This document shows, one piece after another, positions 12,806-26,700 of a stretch of DNA of 64,000 nucleotides; within the stretch, counting starts at the first letter, position 1, and each line of letters opens with the position of its first letter. A program made the position numbers and the translations under genes. Under the pieces are notes generated by a model that was given only the letters and a program-made list of their open reading frames with translations, was not told the origin of the DNA and did no database searches. Origin of the DNA: Solenopsis invicta (Eukaryota; Arthropoda; Insecta; Hymenoptera; Formicidae); assembly GCF_016802725.1 (NCBI RefSeq), contig NC_052668.1:23430501-23494500 (forward strand), read 5' to 3'.

Positions 12806-12900
12806 CATTAAAAAAAAAGATTTGCATTGCATATTTCTTTTCTAATAAAAAGAATAATCAAAAATTTTGTTTAAATCAAAGAAACTTATCTTTAATCGTA
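12806..12900. mobile_element. Fragment of MITE family F
   Basis: CTAATAAAAAGAATAATCAA and AAATCAAAGAAACTT match the right part of the 63.2-kb copy (CTAATAAAAAGAATAACCAA). Both ends are lost. Confidence 0.45.
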
Positions 12901-14000
12901 TAGCAATACTTTTTTTTTATTCAAACAAATTTGTTTACCTGAAGAAACTTTGGTCTGGGAGTATTGATCTGGGTCTATCTCACCAAATATTTCCTTCATA
13001 ATCAGTGATATAATATCTACGCAACGACAGTGTAACGATACCGATACTGTTGTTAAGAGTTGCCGAATCCCGCTGCAGAAATCCAAGACGTCAAGAAAAT
13101 TAAAGTTGTCTTCTCCTAAAATTACGACTCTTAGAGAACCAAAATTTATTAAACCTTAAAAAGATCCCGTATTTTTCACTTCCCATTTGTACGATATGCG
13201 AGGCCACGAGGAACAAGCCGGAGGTACAGTCATGAGAGTCGAAAGGACGAGAACACCCGTCAGGGCGTGCCTTTCCGTGTTCTTTGCAGCCTTTGCATCA
13301 ACTTTCTCCGCATTGTCGGCGAGCTGGACGTTCCTCGTATCCTTCATACCTCACCATTACCATGCTATTACGATGATGCACAGGCAGAAATTTAATAGCA
13401 ATAATAAATATTGCGGCTCTTGAACGCGGGTGGGAAATATGAAAAATTGGCTGTGACGGTGAGAACGATGAAGCCTGTAATAAGTGAACGAAACGCGCGT
13501 TTCTCGTACTCGTGCGTTTGCCCTGGCACGCGCTCTCTCCTCAAACCTCAGAGTTGACCCAAACTCGTCCCTTCGACACCGATTAACATGAGACGCAAAC
13601 GGAATTCGTAATCGACGATTCACAGACGTCCTGTTACGTTTTACACGTGTCAGAATTCAAACGAGACGATGAGACGCTCCGCGAGCACCGCAACTCACAC
13701 GCGAGAACAATGGCGTGAGAGAAGTGTAACGCTGTTCAATGAGTTCTTCATTTCGGACGATTTCTCGGTTAATCCTTCACAAGTGTATCTGATTTTGACT
13801 AAAAGATCGTCTCCTCGATCCTCCTCTTCCATGTTTCGCTGTCCTGCTCGTTGAAAATTTCTACCGTTAGCTCTTTCGACACGTTGTACCCTCGGGAGAC
13901 GGGAATTAGCATAGTTCGTGAGCGGAATATCGAATTCCGGATTAATACGTGCATATGAGTGTCACGACGATCGCGATCGTGACGCGCGGGTGGGTCACTC

Positions 14001-14027
14001 GGCGCGGCGCGGCGCGGCGCGGCGCGG
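14001..14027. repeat. GGCGC pentamer tandem repeat
   Basis: Five GGCGC units in a CpG-rich patch. Confidence 0.8.
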
Positions 14028-16139
14028 AGCGGACGGACACGGTGTCGGTGTCGATAAGGCGTGTATTTACGCGTGACGTTTGCGTTAGCCGTAACACTTT
14101 CAGGGCTCGATCGTCAAACGGTGATATCGACGAGCGTAACGGTACGCCTTTCCGTACGGACGCGCACGCTGTCGCGGCGGCGGATTCCCCACGCGCTAGG
14201 AACGCCGTCGCCACGTGCATCCATTGTCCTCCCGCCCCGTCGCGCTTGCATAATAGATCTTCCGGCACGAGGTAGCAATTTGACTTTTGCACGCAGCCGC
14301 TCCGTCGTCGCGCGGCGCGCTCGAACGCCCCCGGGACCCCATTACATAAAAAAGGAGCGCGATTAAAACGCGCTAAAATAAAATTGCGTTATCCCACGCC
14401 ATCATTACGCAACGCGGGATTCCGGGGACGTTGATGTCAGCGGAATAAAATAGTTATTATCCCACGACACCGCGAGCGCTTCTGATTTTCTCGTGGGTTC
14501 TCACGTGCAGCTACGCTCCAAAAATTTATATCAACATCCCGAGATCCCGCTGTATAGAGCACCAGTCTTCTCCAGATATTCAGTTTCACGAAAGTACGGT
14601 AGATACATGAGCATGGTGTCTGTCGATCCTTGAATGTCCTTAGATCTTGGAATTGTTCTGAAAGTTTAAGTATCCTAGAAAACTCTTGGAAAAACCTTGA
14701 ATTTTGAGAACTGATCTGAAATTTTTATTTTTTATTTTTTATTTTTATTAAAAAGGAAATTGAATTTATGATCCATTTTCTTAATAATCCGCATGCTCGT
14801 TATATAGAAGCAATTGCAAAAAAGGAAGATTGTACGAATGAATTGAAGAGTCAAAGAAACGCAATTAAACTTGTGAAAAAATTAAAAAAATAAGAAAAAA
14901 GTAAGTTTAGATGAAACTTTAAAAGCAGGTGCAAACATTAAAAACCAGATTAATAACTTAATGAAAAGGCAGTAAATTTCTAAGTTTTAATTATAAATTT
15001 TAATTTTTAAAGTGCAACAATTAAGGCAAGTTGTTAATAGAAAACTTAAATTTACCATAATGTCTTAAATAAAATAAAATATAGAGAAATTATTATTTGT
15101 ATTGAATGTTTGTATGATATTTTTATAAAGCAATAAATAATATTACTCCAAATTTATTTGCATTTTTTCAATTCATTTGTCATATAGAAACTTGAATACA
15201 AAACATAAACATCAATGAAAATTAAGTAATGAAAATTTATTGACCTGGAAAAACAAAGATATTTGTCCTGGAATATCTTGGAAATATCCTTGAATTGGCT
15301 AGCCAGATATCGCTAGGCACCATAATGAGACTAGGGTGACGAGAATGAAAACCCTTCGCAACCCTTACAAGACTTTCGCAAGTCAATCTATAGTAGCTGC
15401 CTTCACTCATTAATGACTGTCATTTACTCGTCATCTACGGTGTCATCCCCGGTGTCCTACAGCGTCCGCGTTGTCGCATGCAATCTTTTCAATGTCCATC
15501 GGAAGATGGATTCTCGACGTCATTAGCAAAGTGTCTCTGTTCGGCCTCGCGGGACTCAAGTTCATTCTCCGCGTCCGTCTTCCTCTTTCTTCTTCGAGGC
15601 CGAGCGCGAAATTCTTCGCGACTCCTCCGCCTTGCCACCACATTCACTTCCCCAGCTCGCCTTCCTTCCTCCCGTCAGGTGTGGTCATTAATTTCACAGC
15701 GCGGTGGAAAAAGGTCGAGCGGGGAGGAACGAACAAAGGTACAGTATCGTCCGCTCGCTCGTTCGTTCGCTCATCGAAGCGAGAGAGGAAAATGAGGATC
15801 TTCGCGAGACAATTGCTCGCAAAATGAGACCGCGACGGCACTGCAGCGACAGATATAGCCGTGGTGCAGTGACGAGAAAATATTTATCGTCAAACTTATA
15901 AAATAAAAGAAATGTCCAGATGTATCTTAAAAATACACGAAATACAAAAATTAAAAGACATTATACACGAACGAAATTTTTTATTTTGCGAAATTAATTG
16001 AATTGTTTCGGAGTGACGCAACCTCGAGATGTTACTCGACCGCACGTCTTTAATTGCTGAAAGCTCTTAAAAAAAAATAATCGAATTCTCGTCGGCTTTT
16101 TATGCTCGGCTCAGAGTACCAGGAAACGACGTTATTTAT

Positions 16140-17772
16140 ATGCGTCCTTTTTATGACACCGACAGGTCGGGTGGCTCCTCCAGCGCGTCAAGTGCTGGCA
16201 CGGGATCGTCGACCGGTGGAGGTCCTGGGAACCCGGCAGGAGGCGGTAGGATGGCCGTCATCGGCGTGACCAGGAATGTACGTCTGAGGCGTCGCGGGAA
16301 CGCCGGCTTCGGTTTCTCATTACGAGGCGGACGCGAATACGCTGCCGGATTTTACGTCAGCGACGTCCAACCGGGTGGCGAGGCTCACAGAAATGGATTG
16401 AGGGTACTTATCTCCAATCATTACCTTTTTTTTTCTTTCGTTGAGCGAAGCTGCATAGAAATTCACGCGGCATCTTCTCTTTTACTTCATTCTTTGAACA
16501 TTCACGTCAGGGTTTTCCAAGCTTTTGTGCATCACGATCTATTTTTTTTTAATTATAAGCATCTTCGATCCATCACTGTTGAATTTGTAGTGTCAAATTC
16601 TACCTAATTTGAGTTATTTTTAATTATTCTTATAGGTCGCCACTGCTCCTACTTAATAATTGAAGTCGTCAATTTAAACTAAAACAATGAAGTTAAACAA
16701 ATTAACTATAAAAATGTTAAATTCGAATCAAATTTAATTTATTATTTACTAGGTGCATACTTTAGTACGAACACTACTTACTTCGAAACTGAGCAATTTA
16801 ACCATAGAAATAAATTGATTAGATAAGGTTCTTTCAACTATTTGCATATTTTGTGTGAAAATAATAAATTTTAACACACATGGAAGTTAAAAATAATAAA
16901 ATGTATTTAACTGAAAGAATTGATTTAAATTTGATTCTTTAATATTTAACAGTGATAGGAGTATAAAAACAATTACAGGAATATGAAAAAGAGAGAGAAA
17001 GATAAATTGATTTATACCATTTTATTTCCATTACTTTACTCCTTCTGCTTTCTAATTTTTTTATCAAGTATAATTTTATAAATGTATTTCTCAAAATATG
17101 AGAATGAAGTTATGAAGATGAGTAATGTGCTCATTTCCTATTCCTACTGATGATATCTTTGATGTCGCAGCGAAGCGAATCATTTTCATGTACAAAGGGT
17201 TTAATAACAGTAGTTCATTTCGAAATTTGATTTCGATTTCTACCATCATTGAGAAATTTTTCACGACCTATACTTTGGGAATTCTTGATTCACGTTATTT
17301 GTGATTCAGTTGAGAATTATTTCCATACGATGGTCGTGTAACTGTGACGCTAATTAACATGGAAAGATTACGAAAAGACGTTGGTTAACGACATCGTTTT
17401 CAAACTGTCACTTTCAGGTAGGCGATCAGATCCTGAGGGTGAACGGTTACCCGGTGGAGGACGCCGTCCACCAAGAGGTCGCGCTCCTAGCGAAGAATCA
17501 GCAAGTCCTGGTTCTCAAAATTCGAAGTAACTATCTCGTCCTCATCTTAATTATCTTTGTTGCGAAATATAATAGTTTGAACGTAAACTTTCATTCTACG
17601 TGCCGCGCTTCGCGTAGAGAGAGAGATATAGCCTTCGCGAATCGGAAAGAAAAATAATTAATAACAGTAATACGCGCGGCGTGTTGCAATAATCTCTATA
17701 TCTCGTTGCTGATAGCGGCAATTTATGACTTTCGATTTGTATTGCAGGCGTCGGGATGATACCCGTAAAAGA
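16140..17772 (+). CDS. USH1C: PDZ1-coding exons 1-3 of the harmonin-like gene
   Basis: Exon 1 (16140-16403) opens with a Gly/Ser-rich tail of about 40 residues, then beta strands of the PDZ fold with RLRRRG and the carboxylate-binding loop G-F-G-F-S. It ends GGEAHRNGLR at phase 0 with donor GTACTT. Exon 2 (17418-17526) starts VGDQILRVNGY after a ctttcag acceptor. The tiny exon 3 (17748-17772, 25 nt) encodes SVGMIPVK and holds phase 1 to phase 2. The ATG at 16140 is the first in-frame Met after a TAA at 16068. A second in-frame Met lies just before the PDZ (residue 38). Confidence 0.88.
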
Positions 17773-20700
17773 GTAAGTATCGAAACTTAATTAAAACCTT
17801 GTGCGCACCGTGCATACGTGTGTTTCCACCCCTTTCCTCGAGATCGACATCCTTTCATTACAAAAATCGCTTATGATTCGCAAAGCAATCCAAACGATCC
17901 GGTTACCTGGCACATGGTTCAGCAACAGCAACAACAGCTGCAGTACAACGAAACTGGTTTAGGCGGCGTACCGAGCTCAGAAGTCAGAATTCGGATACTC
18001 GTCGGCGAGAAGGGTCGCCTGGGCTGCGGTGTTTGCAGAGGCATCGTACCTGGTCTCACCGTTCAGGTTAATAGCATCCTAATTGGATATAGTTATGTCA
18101 TGTAAAAGCATCTGGCATTCTTGAGATTTTTCTCTTAGTATCACAAAAGTTATCCTGTTCGATCAAATCCTGTGTTATTTAAAAAAAAAACCTTTACTAT
18201 CTGTTTTGATAAAATAAACCTCTTTATTTATAAGAACCTTTTATTTAATATATAAATATTAAAAATCAAAATATTTCAGTTGCAATAGATTGAAATTAAA
18301 TTTAAGTAAAGTAACAAAATTCATCTATCTTGAACGCTTACTTTTTTTATTTTTTCTTAAAGTACATTTTTTACACGAAATGAGCGAACAGGACATTAGT
18401 TTTGCTTACAAAAAGCGAATCTTTAGGGTACGAGGGAAGGCGGTCCCGCGCGAGCGGCAGGCCTGAAGGCCGGCGACGTGATAATCTGGTGCAACGGGCA
18501 GCGGCTCACCGATCTTCCGTTCGAGAGGGCCATCGAAGTGATGCGCAGCTCGGCGATTCTCGACCTCGTAGTGCAACGACCCACGTCTCCCAGTCACCTT
18601 TACGACTGTCCCGAGCCGCTGTGGACCCGCGGCTCCAGTGGTTACGATTCCGAGACGTCCAGCGTGGTAGCCGCGAGCCCGCCGCCCCAGCATCAAAACA
18701 ACCCGTCGTCCTCGCCGCAGCATCACCATGACGGCAGGATGCATCAGCGGTATCCGCGCGACGACGCCTGCAACAGGAACGGCAGGTGCGATTCAGCTTC
18801 AATTATTTCATTAGAATTAGACCGTTTTCCGTTAATTAATTCCAATGCTGAGAAAAATAATGGAAATTAAAAATGGTAATAGAATTATTTGTTTAAAGGA
18901 TGTTTCTATAAAGAAACAGTTAATATCTTTTTAGTATAAAAAAAGTTATTATTTTACATTTTGATGTCATGGATAAATAAATTTCCGTTATTTCCTATTA
19001 TTTGTTTTTTAGATTTTTCTTAAGGATATAACATAGAAAATATTGAGATTGTAAAATAAAAAGCAGTCTATATTTCACGGAGGTATATACAAATGTAACC
19101 TAACTACTTGGTAAACCGTGACAAGTGAAGTTATTTTAAAACGTGCTTACAGAAAAAAAAGTCACATTTTCATATTAATGAAACATATACTGTTTTTGTG
19201 TTTTTTACTATTTTTTATTTTGCATCCTTAAGAAATAGAAAATAATAAATAAACAGTAGAAAATAAAGAAAACTTATTTATCAATAGCATGTCGAAATAT
19301 AAAATAATTATCTTATACCGCAAGTAAACGTTTGTATTAAAATAAAGTATACTATTTGCTATTTTTTATATTTACCGCACAAAATATTTATTTAAATTTT
19401 TTTTATAAATGTATCCTTTAATTATATTTATTTTTATTGAATCTATTTCAATATTTCGTCAGCACTGATTAATTCCGAAGCTTTGAACGTTAATACGTCA
19501 TTGCAGATTGCCGTAACAGATATTTCAGAGCGATCTATCGACAATAACAGATCACTCCATTTATCGCAAAGTCGGAAAGAGCGCGAGTCGCGTGTGCGTG
19601 TGTATTATATCTACGGTACGCGTTATGCACGTGTCTTTTCCAATGGTTATCGGGTGCCATCAATGAATTTACACCGAGAGAAAGTCGGTCCATTAATAGG
19701 ACACTCGATGATAACGATCGTATAGTCCGCCGCAGCTCGAATTCCTTACCGCCACGTATATAAACATTTATTCCGTTCCTTGTTCTCCTCCCGCGGTATT
19801 CTTGCGATAAAAACGCACGTCCCGCGAATTCCGCTCCTTCGAAGTCGGCACGAACTCGCTTGCATAATCGGACAAATCTCACTTCATTTCCGGGTGTGAC
19901 GTTGTAGGATATGCTGTCCCCTCGCCCTGTCGACCACCAGCTGCAGTTCCTCTTCCGAGTGGGCGCAGATGGATCAGGTAAAGAATTTTTTTAATAGATT
20001 ATCTCGCTTTCCACAGAATTACGCAATGCAAAGCTTCAAGAGCTATTTATAGTTGCGCTGACTAGAGCTTTTGGAGAACAAAACAACTTAAATTAACTTC
20101 TCTTTTATTAGGCTTCGAAAATTCAACTTTGGAAAAAATTTGCATATAATATTCTTACTTTGGCTGGTTTTACCTCTTATCGAAATATGTTATTTTAATA
20201 TGTATCGACCTATCGGCAGCGTGTTCCATGCGATAAGAAGCAGCACGGTAGCTTATCAACCTTTACCGTTATGCACCGAATAAAACACATTTATTATTCT
20301 TAGAAAAGCAGGATATGTATAACGAATGCTTTAAAATTTATGTTAACTTATATAAAATTTTCAATCCATTAATAACCACTCTTAAATAATAATTATATTA
20401 AACATATAAAATTTGTATTAAATATATCGTTTTATAGAAATTAAATTCTACTCCTGATTATCACGTTAAAAATAATTCATTGTATTAATAATTGTTGAAA
20501 TAATTACTGAATTTATTTTAAATCTTTATTTAAATAAAATACTTCATTTTTTCCGACCTTTTTCTGCTTAGCTCCACATCCATTAATAATAAGATGCAAT
20601 CACAATACTCTAATCGAATACATACGTATCTTTTATTTTGACTTGTTTTTAGTTTCAAAGTATGAGGCCTATGAAAGACAGAGATGCAACGCCTCTCACG

Positions 20701-23700
20701 CTCTCTCTCTCATTGGGATTTAATTTGACCGTTTTCTAGGCGCCGGAATGGTCGCGTAAACCGAATAACACAACCGTGATTCGTGTTAATCAGAGCTTGA
20801 ACCAGAACCAGAATCACCGGCCTGTACTGGGCGGGCAATATCACCTCAATGCGCGTGGCAATTACGACGATGACATCGACAACGAGCCGCTTTATGATCC
20901 CGTAGCGCCCAGGATTGACTACGAGGTGCACGATTTCGACGCGAATCCGCGGGACGAGGCTAATCGGCGGCTGGCCTATCGGCGAGATAACGCGAGACAG
21001 CAGGACGTGATTTATGACGGACCCGCGGACGATTTGCCCATGTACCATGGCTCCAAAGTAAGGAAATATCTGCGCTCTTGCCGCGATCTGTTTTTGTTAT
21101 CCCGTCGTTCCTCATTTTTAAATATTGCTTCGTTAAGCGATCGGATAAGCCGGTTTAATTAAATAAACGAGCGAAAGATATGTTAACGTGTCGCAAATAA
21201 TTTTCTGCGCCAGGAAAACGGCCAAGCGGTCGGCAATCGATTGACGGACCTGCAACTCATGCAGCGACAGAGCGAGGCCGAGAGGAAGACGATAACGACT
21301 GTAGAGGTGCATCAGTCGGTTTGTCCACCTGCACCTCCGCCGCCACTTCCTTACAAATGGCCAGCAGGTTTGACGGCTTTTCCCGCAGCATCGTTAGAAT
21401 AATAACATGACCGCGTTCTCTCGAGCGCCAAGTCGAAAGAAATCCTCTTTACGCAGTCGGTTCCTTCGAAAGCATAGATATTTCAAGCTCTTTATAGACA
21501 TTTCAACTTCTTTATAACAAATAAAATGTAGCCTGGCTCGCGCTGAAAGAATTTCAAATATTTTTCACACCATATTCTCTCTTAAATAATTAACAGCACA
21601 ATTTTATTTATATTTATCTACCTTTTAGTATTCTTTAATAAACATTTCAATTTTAAGAGGCTCATTCGCTTCTAACGTTTCACGTTACCATTACAAGTCA
21701 CCGTGTATGTTTCTTACCGTTACAGAGACCAAACCAATGAACGCCATGGGCATGCAAATGGGCAGCACCATGTCGATGGGCAGTACCGGCTCGACGGAGA
21801 CCGAGTCGAGCCTCGAGTCGTCTTGCAGCAAGGATTCTGCGTCGACATCATCGTCCCTGTCGACGTCGTCCTGCGAGCCGGCGTCCACCGTCTCTTACGG
21901 TTCGGTGGCGACCGGTGCCGGGTCCGGAAGCGTCGCTAGCAAAACGACGGACACCTCGACGGCCACGTACGCGACGCCGCGCAAGGATGTCGCCAGGACG
22001 TCGCCGATCGCCAGCACCGATCTGAGCACCGCCATCACGCAGGAGTTGCAGAGGCGAGCGCAGCAGGTAAGACCGACGTTGAAGATAAAATCGATCACGG
22101 ATCTTCTTCTGTGATAAGATTCCGAGAACAATTCGAGAGCAAAATGTTATTCTCAACACAGTGCCTATAAATGCGTTCCATCGTGCGTTATTATCATGTA
22201 TATCGCAATCACGACACTGCTTGTTTTTTCTTTTTGTTGAACGTACTCGTCATTTTTTCTCCATGGTTATTTTGCAATGATATCTTTTCGATTAGTATGT
22301 TTATCCACGATATCATTTATGTTTTATATTCTTCGTGTCTATCGCGATGGACATTGATGAGTATCGATTGAATTCAAGTACTTCGCGATATAATGTTTTG
22401 CAAAAAAATTTAATCTTTTGTTAATCAGGATGTGGGAATTACCCTTTATCACAAAGATTGAAATTGTTTTTCTCGAAACTATGACTTTTTTTATTTCCCT
22501 TCTAGGATGAATTACGTTTTATAAAATATCATTTATCTTGTAATTTTTTAATTTATTTAAAAAATTAACAATTAATTATATTTAATAATTATTTTCAATT
22601 TATCGCTACATTTATTGTATTCGTATTTCGCATTTTCTATACGTCGCGCATTATTTTTTTTTCTTGCAGAGGTTGAACAATGCCGCTAAAGCGGAAGCGC
22701 CAAAGGAAAAAGCTCCGGACAATCGCAAGCCTCAAAATCCCGAAGCTTTAAGGTCGCAGGAGCAAAAAGTCACACACGATAAGGTCAGTTGCTTGCACAT
22801 ATGCAAAGAGTTTATAATTCATGTGCAATATCCGAATTGAGCAACGGCCGGATCGTGCAGTGCTATTTAAACGTTATTATTACTATCATCAATTAATGCG
22901 GCATTTATTTCAACTTGGAGCTAAATTGAGTTTTCTAATTGACTAATTAGATCGAAAGTTCAATGCGATAAAATCGACAAATCATTTTATTTTTGCAGCT
23001 CATGGAGGAATTTAAGCGTGCACACCAAAAGATGTTCAATTCTGCTCAACAAAAGGCGCAGACTTCGGAACAGATTCCCAAAGAAGTTCAAGAGAAGGTA
23101 AGAGAGAATTTAAAAAAACCGTCGACAAATTTATTTTGCGAGTCGTTTATTTTAAAAATTGCCCAACTTAAATTTCGGGACATAAAGTAATATTCTTTCA
23201 CACGTTTTTAATATATTTTTAGATATGTTGCAATTTTGAACTTATAATAATAGAAATCAGCGTCCCGAACTTACCAACTTTGCCACGTGTTCGGAATTCG
23301 AAATATGCGAAACTCCAACTTTTATGCGATAACAATTGTCCACCTGACGCCAGTCTGATGTACTGTTCAGTGATAAGCGTATTATCTTTCGGAGCGATTA
23401 GTGACGTATTGCACGATGTAATTGCGATCAAGCATTTAACATCGTGCGAATCAATATTGTTCCAACGTTAACACAATGAATTAAATTAATTTTTAAATAT
23501 CAATAAATTTTTAACGAAATGTAGAACAAATTGCAAAAAGCTGGAATATAGTAAAGGATCATCAATAAGTTATCAAATAAGAGAGACCTAAGTTAAAATC
23601 AATCGAAACGTAATGGAAGGTTTCACGCGCGATATCAATTACGATAGCTCACCGTAGGTAGGTGATCGTAATTAACAGCGTGGAATTAAAATGATTACGC

Positions 23701-26700
23701 GAAAGCACATACATGGATGTACGGCGCGTGTGAAAACAATAGCCGCTTCTAGCTCGTGTATCGAGTTAATTTCGCTTTAACGAGATGTCGAAGAAAACAG
23801 ATGGCGAAGATACGAGTCTTTCGACCTGCGTGCTTTTTCTCGACTGAGGGCATTTTCGAGGCGTAGCTAACTGCAGGCGGCTCGAGTAGCGCGTTTTTAA
23901 TTACACAACCGCTAAGCAAGGATCCGCCGCTCGGTGCAAACAGATAAGAGCACGAAATTATGAAGACCCCGGAATAGTCGGCGTCGTCGGTGTGGCGTGC
24001 AGACCACGTACGTAGCGCGTGTATTGTACATACGTGCGTGCGTACGTTGCTGACGCGCCGATATGTTTACCTGTGTGTATACCTACGCACACATCGGTCG
24101 CCGCGACGCGCTCGGTAGTATTGTTGAAACGACGAAGAGATAGCGAGCACTTTTTGCACACCTTAAAGTCACGTATTCCCCGACGTTTTGTTTCAGTTCT
24201 TGTATTACCGCGCGGCGAGGAAAATGTACGAGCGATATTCGTGCGAAGGTAGACCTCGCTCGATTGCGGAAGTTACGTATTAGCAAGTTTATTAATTGCT
24301 CGAGTGCGCGCATCACGATTATTCCTAATACGTCTATAATTTCCTTCTTTTTACAAGATAATATTTGCAACGATTTACTCGATTGTCGAATAACAAGTCT
24401 GTCGCAAATATCAATTACTAATAATTATTCTCGAACTGTATCTCGACTGTCTTCAGATCGCCGGGATAATGAGAATAACGGGAACGACACTGTGTGTCTC
24501 TCTAGATTAGAACGTATGTATCTAGATTAAAGTGTACCTCGGCACAAAGTGATTTCGCGCGAGCATACGTTCCTCATTTTTTTGTTCGGAGATAAATCTG
24601 GATATTATTTTTCCGAGTGTGGTTGAGCGTTTTCTCGCCGACAAATCACTGCCTCGCTTTACTCCGCGATCAGGTGACGGCTCGCTGTTGCACAAGCTGT
24701 TGGCAGCTTGTTGCCGCCTTATCGTCCATTAATCATCGTTATCGGGACGTTCGCGGATTCATTCGTCGCGAGACCGGCGACCGGTGATCGTGGAGCTCCG
24801 TCGTCCTCGTCGTCCTCGTCGTCGTGCGCGAGGTATCCGATACCGCGAGTGCAACGCGACACGCCGCGCCGCATCGACTCGCGAGGTCTTGTGCCACATT
24901 TTTTCCTCACAGCCTCGACTGCAGTTTCCTACGAATTGCGGCGGACGTGCAAAATAATAGGGCTTACATAATAACGCCGGAGGAATAAAGGCGACGTAAC
25001 GTGCGCTCTTCTTGCCGTGCGTTTCCTCAGTTGCCCGTCGTTGCGTCGCGCGATCGGCGGTCCGCGAAATAAATACCGAAAAAAAAAAAAACGCAAGGTC
25101 GTCTTCGAAGAATTCGAAGGAAACAGAAACGCGAGGAAGCGTGGGGAACAAGAGAGAATATTCGCGCATCACGACGTCAGTGTGTGAAAGGGGACCTTTC
25201 TATCGACCATTCTTCGTCCGAAAAGCGGAAGAAAGTTTTAAGGAAAAAAAATTGTAGGGCTTCAGGACGTTAAGAAATAACGGAAACTGCTATAAATAAA
25301 ATTGTTCTGATATATCATCTGTATATAACGGAGATATAGTCATATTTCGTGTAAAATACAATAAATTGTGATGTGTAGAAGATAACATATGCGATTGCTT
25401 GACATACGTTGAATGTGAAAAGTGCAAAGAAAAATAGATAGCTCACGAAGAACGTGAAGAGAGTGGGATACGTGACGTATTAAATTACCGAGATCGCTAT
25501 CACTATAATTAGAATATTTAGTATTAAGTATTATGGATAAGAGAAACTCGAAGGCGAATAATACAATGGACACAATGAGGAGGAAACAGGCCCTCGTCAC
25601 AATCACGCCTTACAATGTTAGTAATTATATATAAAACAATTAGTGCTAACATGCGATTTATGACTCCGGCACGTGTATCCAAGGACGATATATTATGTCA
25701 TTGAGTATATTTAATGTTATCCTGTTAAGAAATTAAAAAAACATTTTTGTTCTTAAAAAATGTAAATTTTTTTTGGGGACATAGATTTATATATTAATCG
25801 TCCCATAAATAATAGTTTTTTTTTTAATTAATGAAATATGCGTATTCAATACTTTTAACATCTAATTTTATTTTGTAAAAACATTTTTACAAAGTGTAAA
25901 CGAATAAGTTAAATATTCTGAGAACGTAAAATAGTCCATATTGATCAAACATTAAAAAAAAGTTTGTATAAACATGGGTCTAGAAAGACTCACAATCAGA
26001 AATAGGAGGGATTTTATGTCAAATAGTGAATTATCTTGGAAACGAAGTAATTGATTTTACGTCGAAATAAACCAGAACAAAGTAAAGGAAATTGAGTCAT
26101 CAATAGGTCTTGTAAAACGACACTCCCTTATTTCACGGAAATAAACTAAACATTGCACTTTATTAACAAAAAGATGATTTGCTTAGATGATGAAAGAAAT
26201 AAAAATCCATAATTTATATATATTCGACTTGTTTTTATATAAAATTATTTAAAAATAAATTTTTTAAGTGCAAAAATAATATCCTTACAATTTTTTTTTA
26301 CAAATTGAGTAATTTAACAATAGGATATTTTTGTTAATATTAAATTATTCTAGCATTCTAAAACTGTTTCATTTATATTTTTTTTGTAATACAATTTTAA
26401 ACATAAAATCGAGATACGATATAAACTGATACACCTGTTGATAAGGCAAACAAAACAAAATAGTAAAAATTATATAAAATAAAATAAAGGGCACCGCATT
26501 AGGAAATCTGTTTATTAAGTTAGTAACGTTTCTATATATTGTCGCGCTACATGTTGTGCCTTAAACAGAAGCATAAAATATTTGTAGAAATGCTTTATAT
26601 TACAATACCTTATGTTATTTTTATATAAATACTTTATATAAAAAAATTATATAATTCTATTTAAATACTCATGTAATCGAAAAATCAAAAATAAAATTGA

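Larger units (their letters stand above)
6100..16139. other. Long non-coding stretch upstream of the harmonin-like gene
   Basis: It alternates AT-rich DNA (6.2-6.8, 8.0-8.6, 9.3-10.2, 11.9-13.1, 14.5-15.4 kb) with GC-rich patches (6.84-7.9, 10.25-11.6, 13.4-14.4, 15.44-15.87 kb). Open frames in the patches overlap on both strands and match no family, so none is called. The region may contain 5' UTR exons or promoters of the harmonin-like gene. Confidence 0.5.

Noticed and set aside
13942..14366. Overlapping frames near the GGCGC repeat
   Set aside because: Composition artefact of a GC-rich repeat block.
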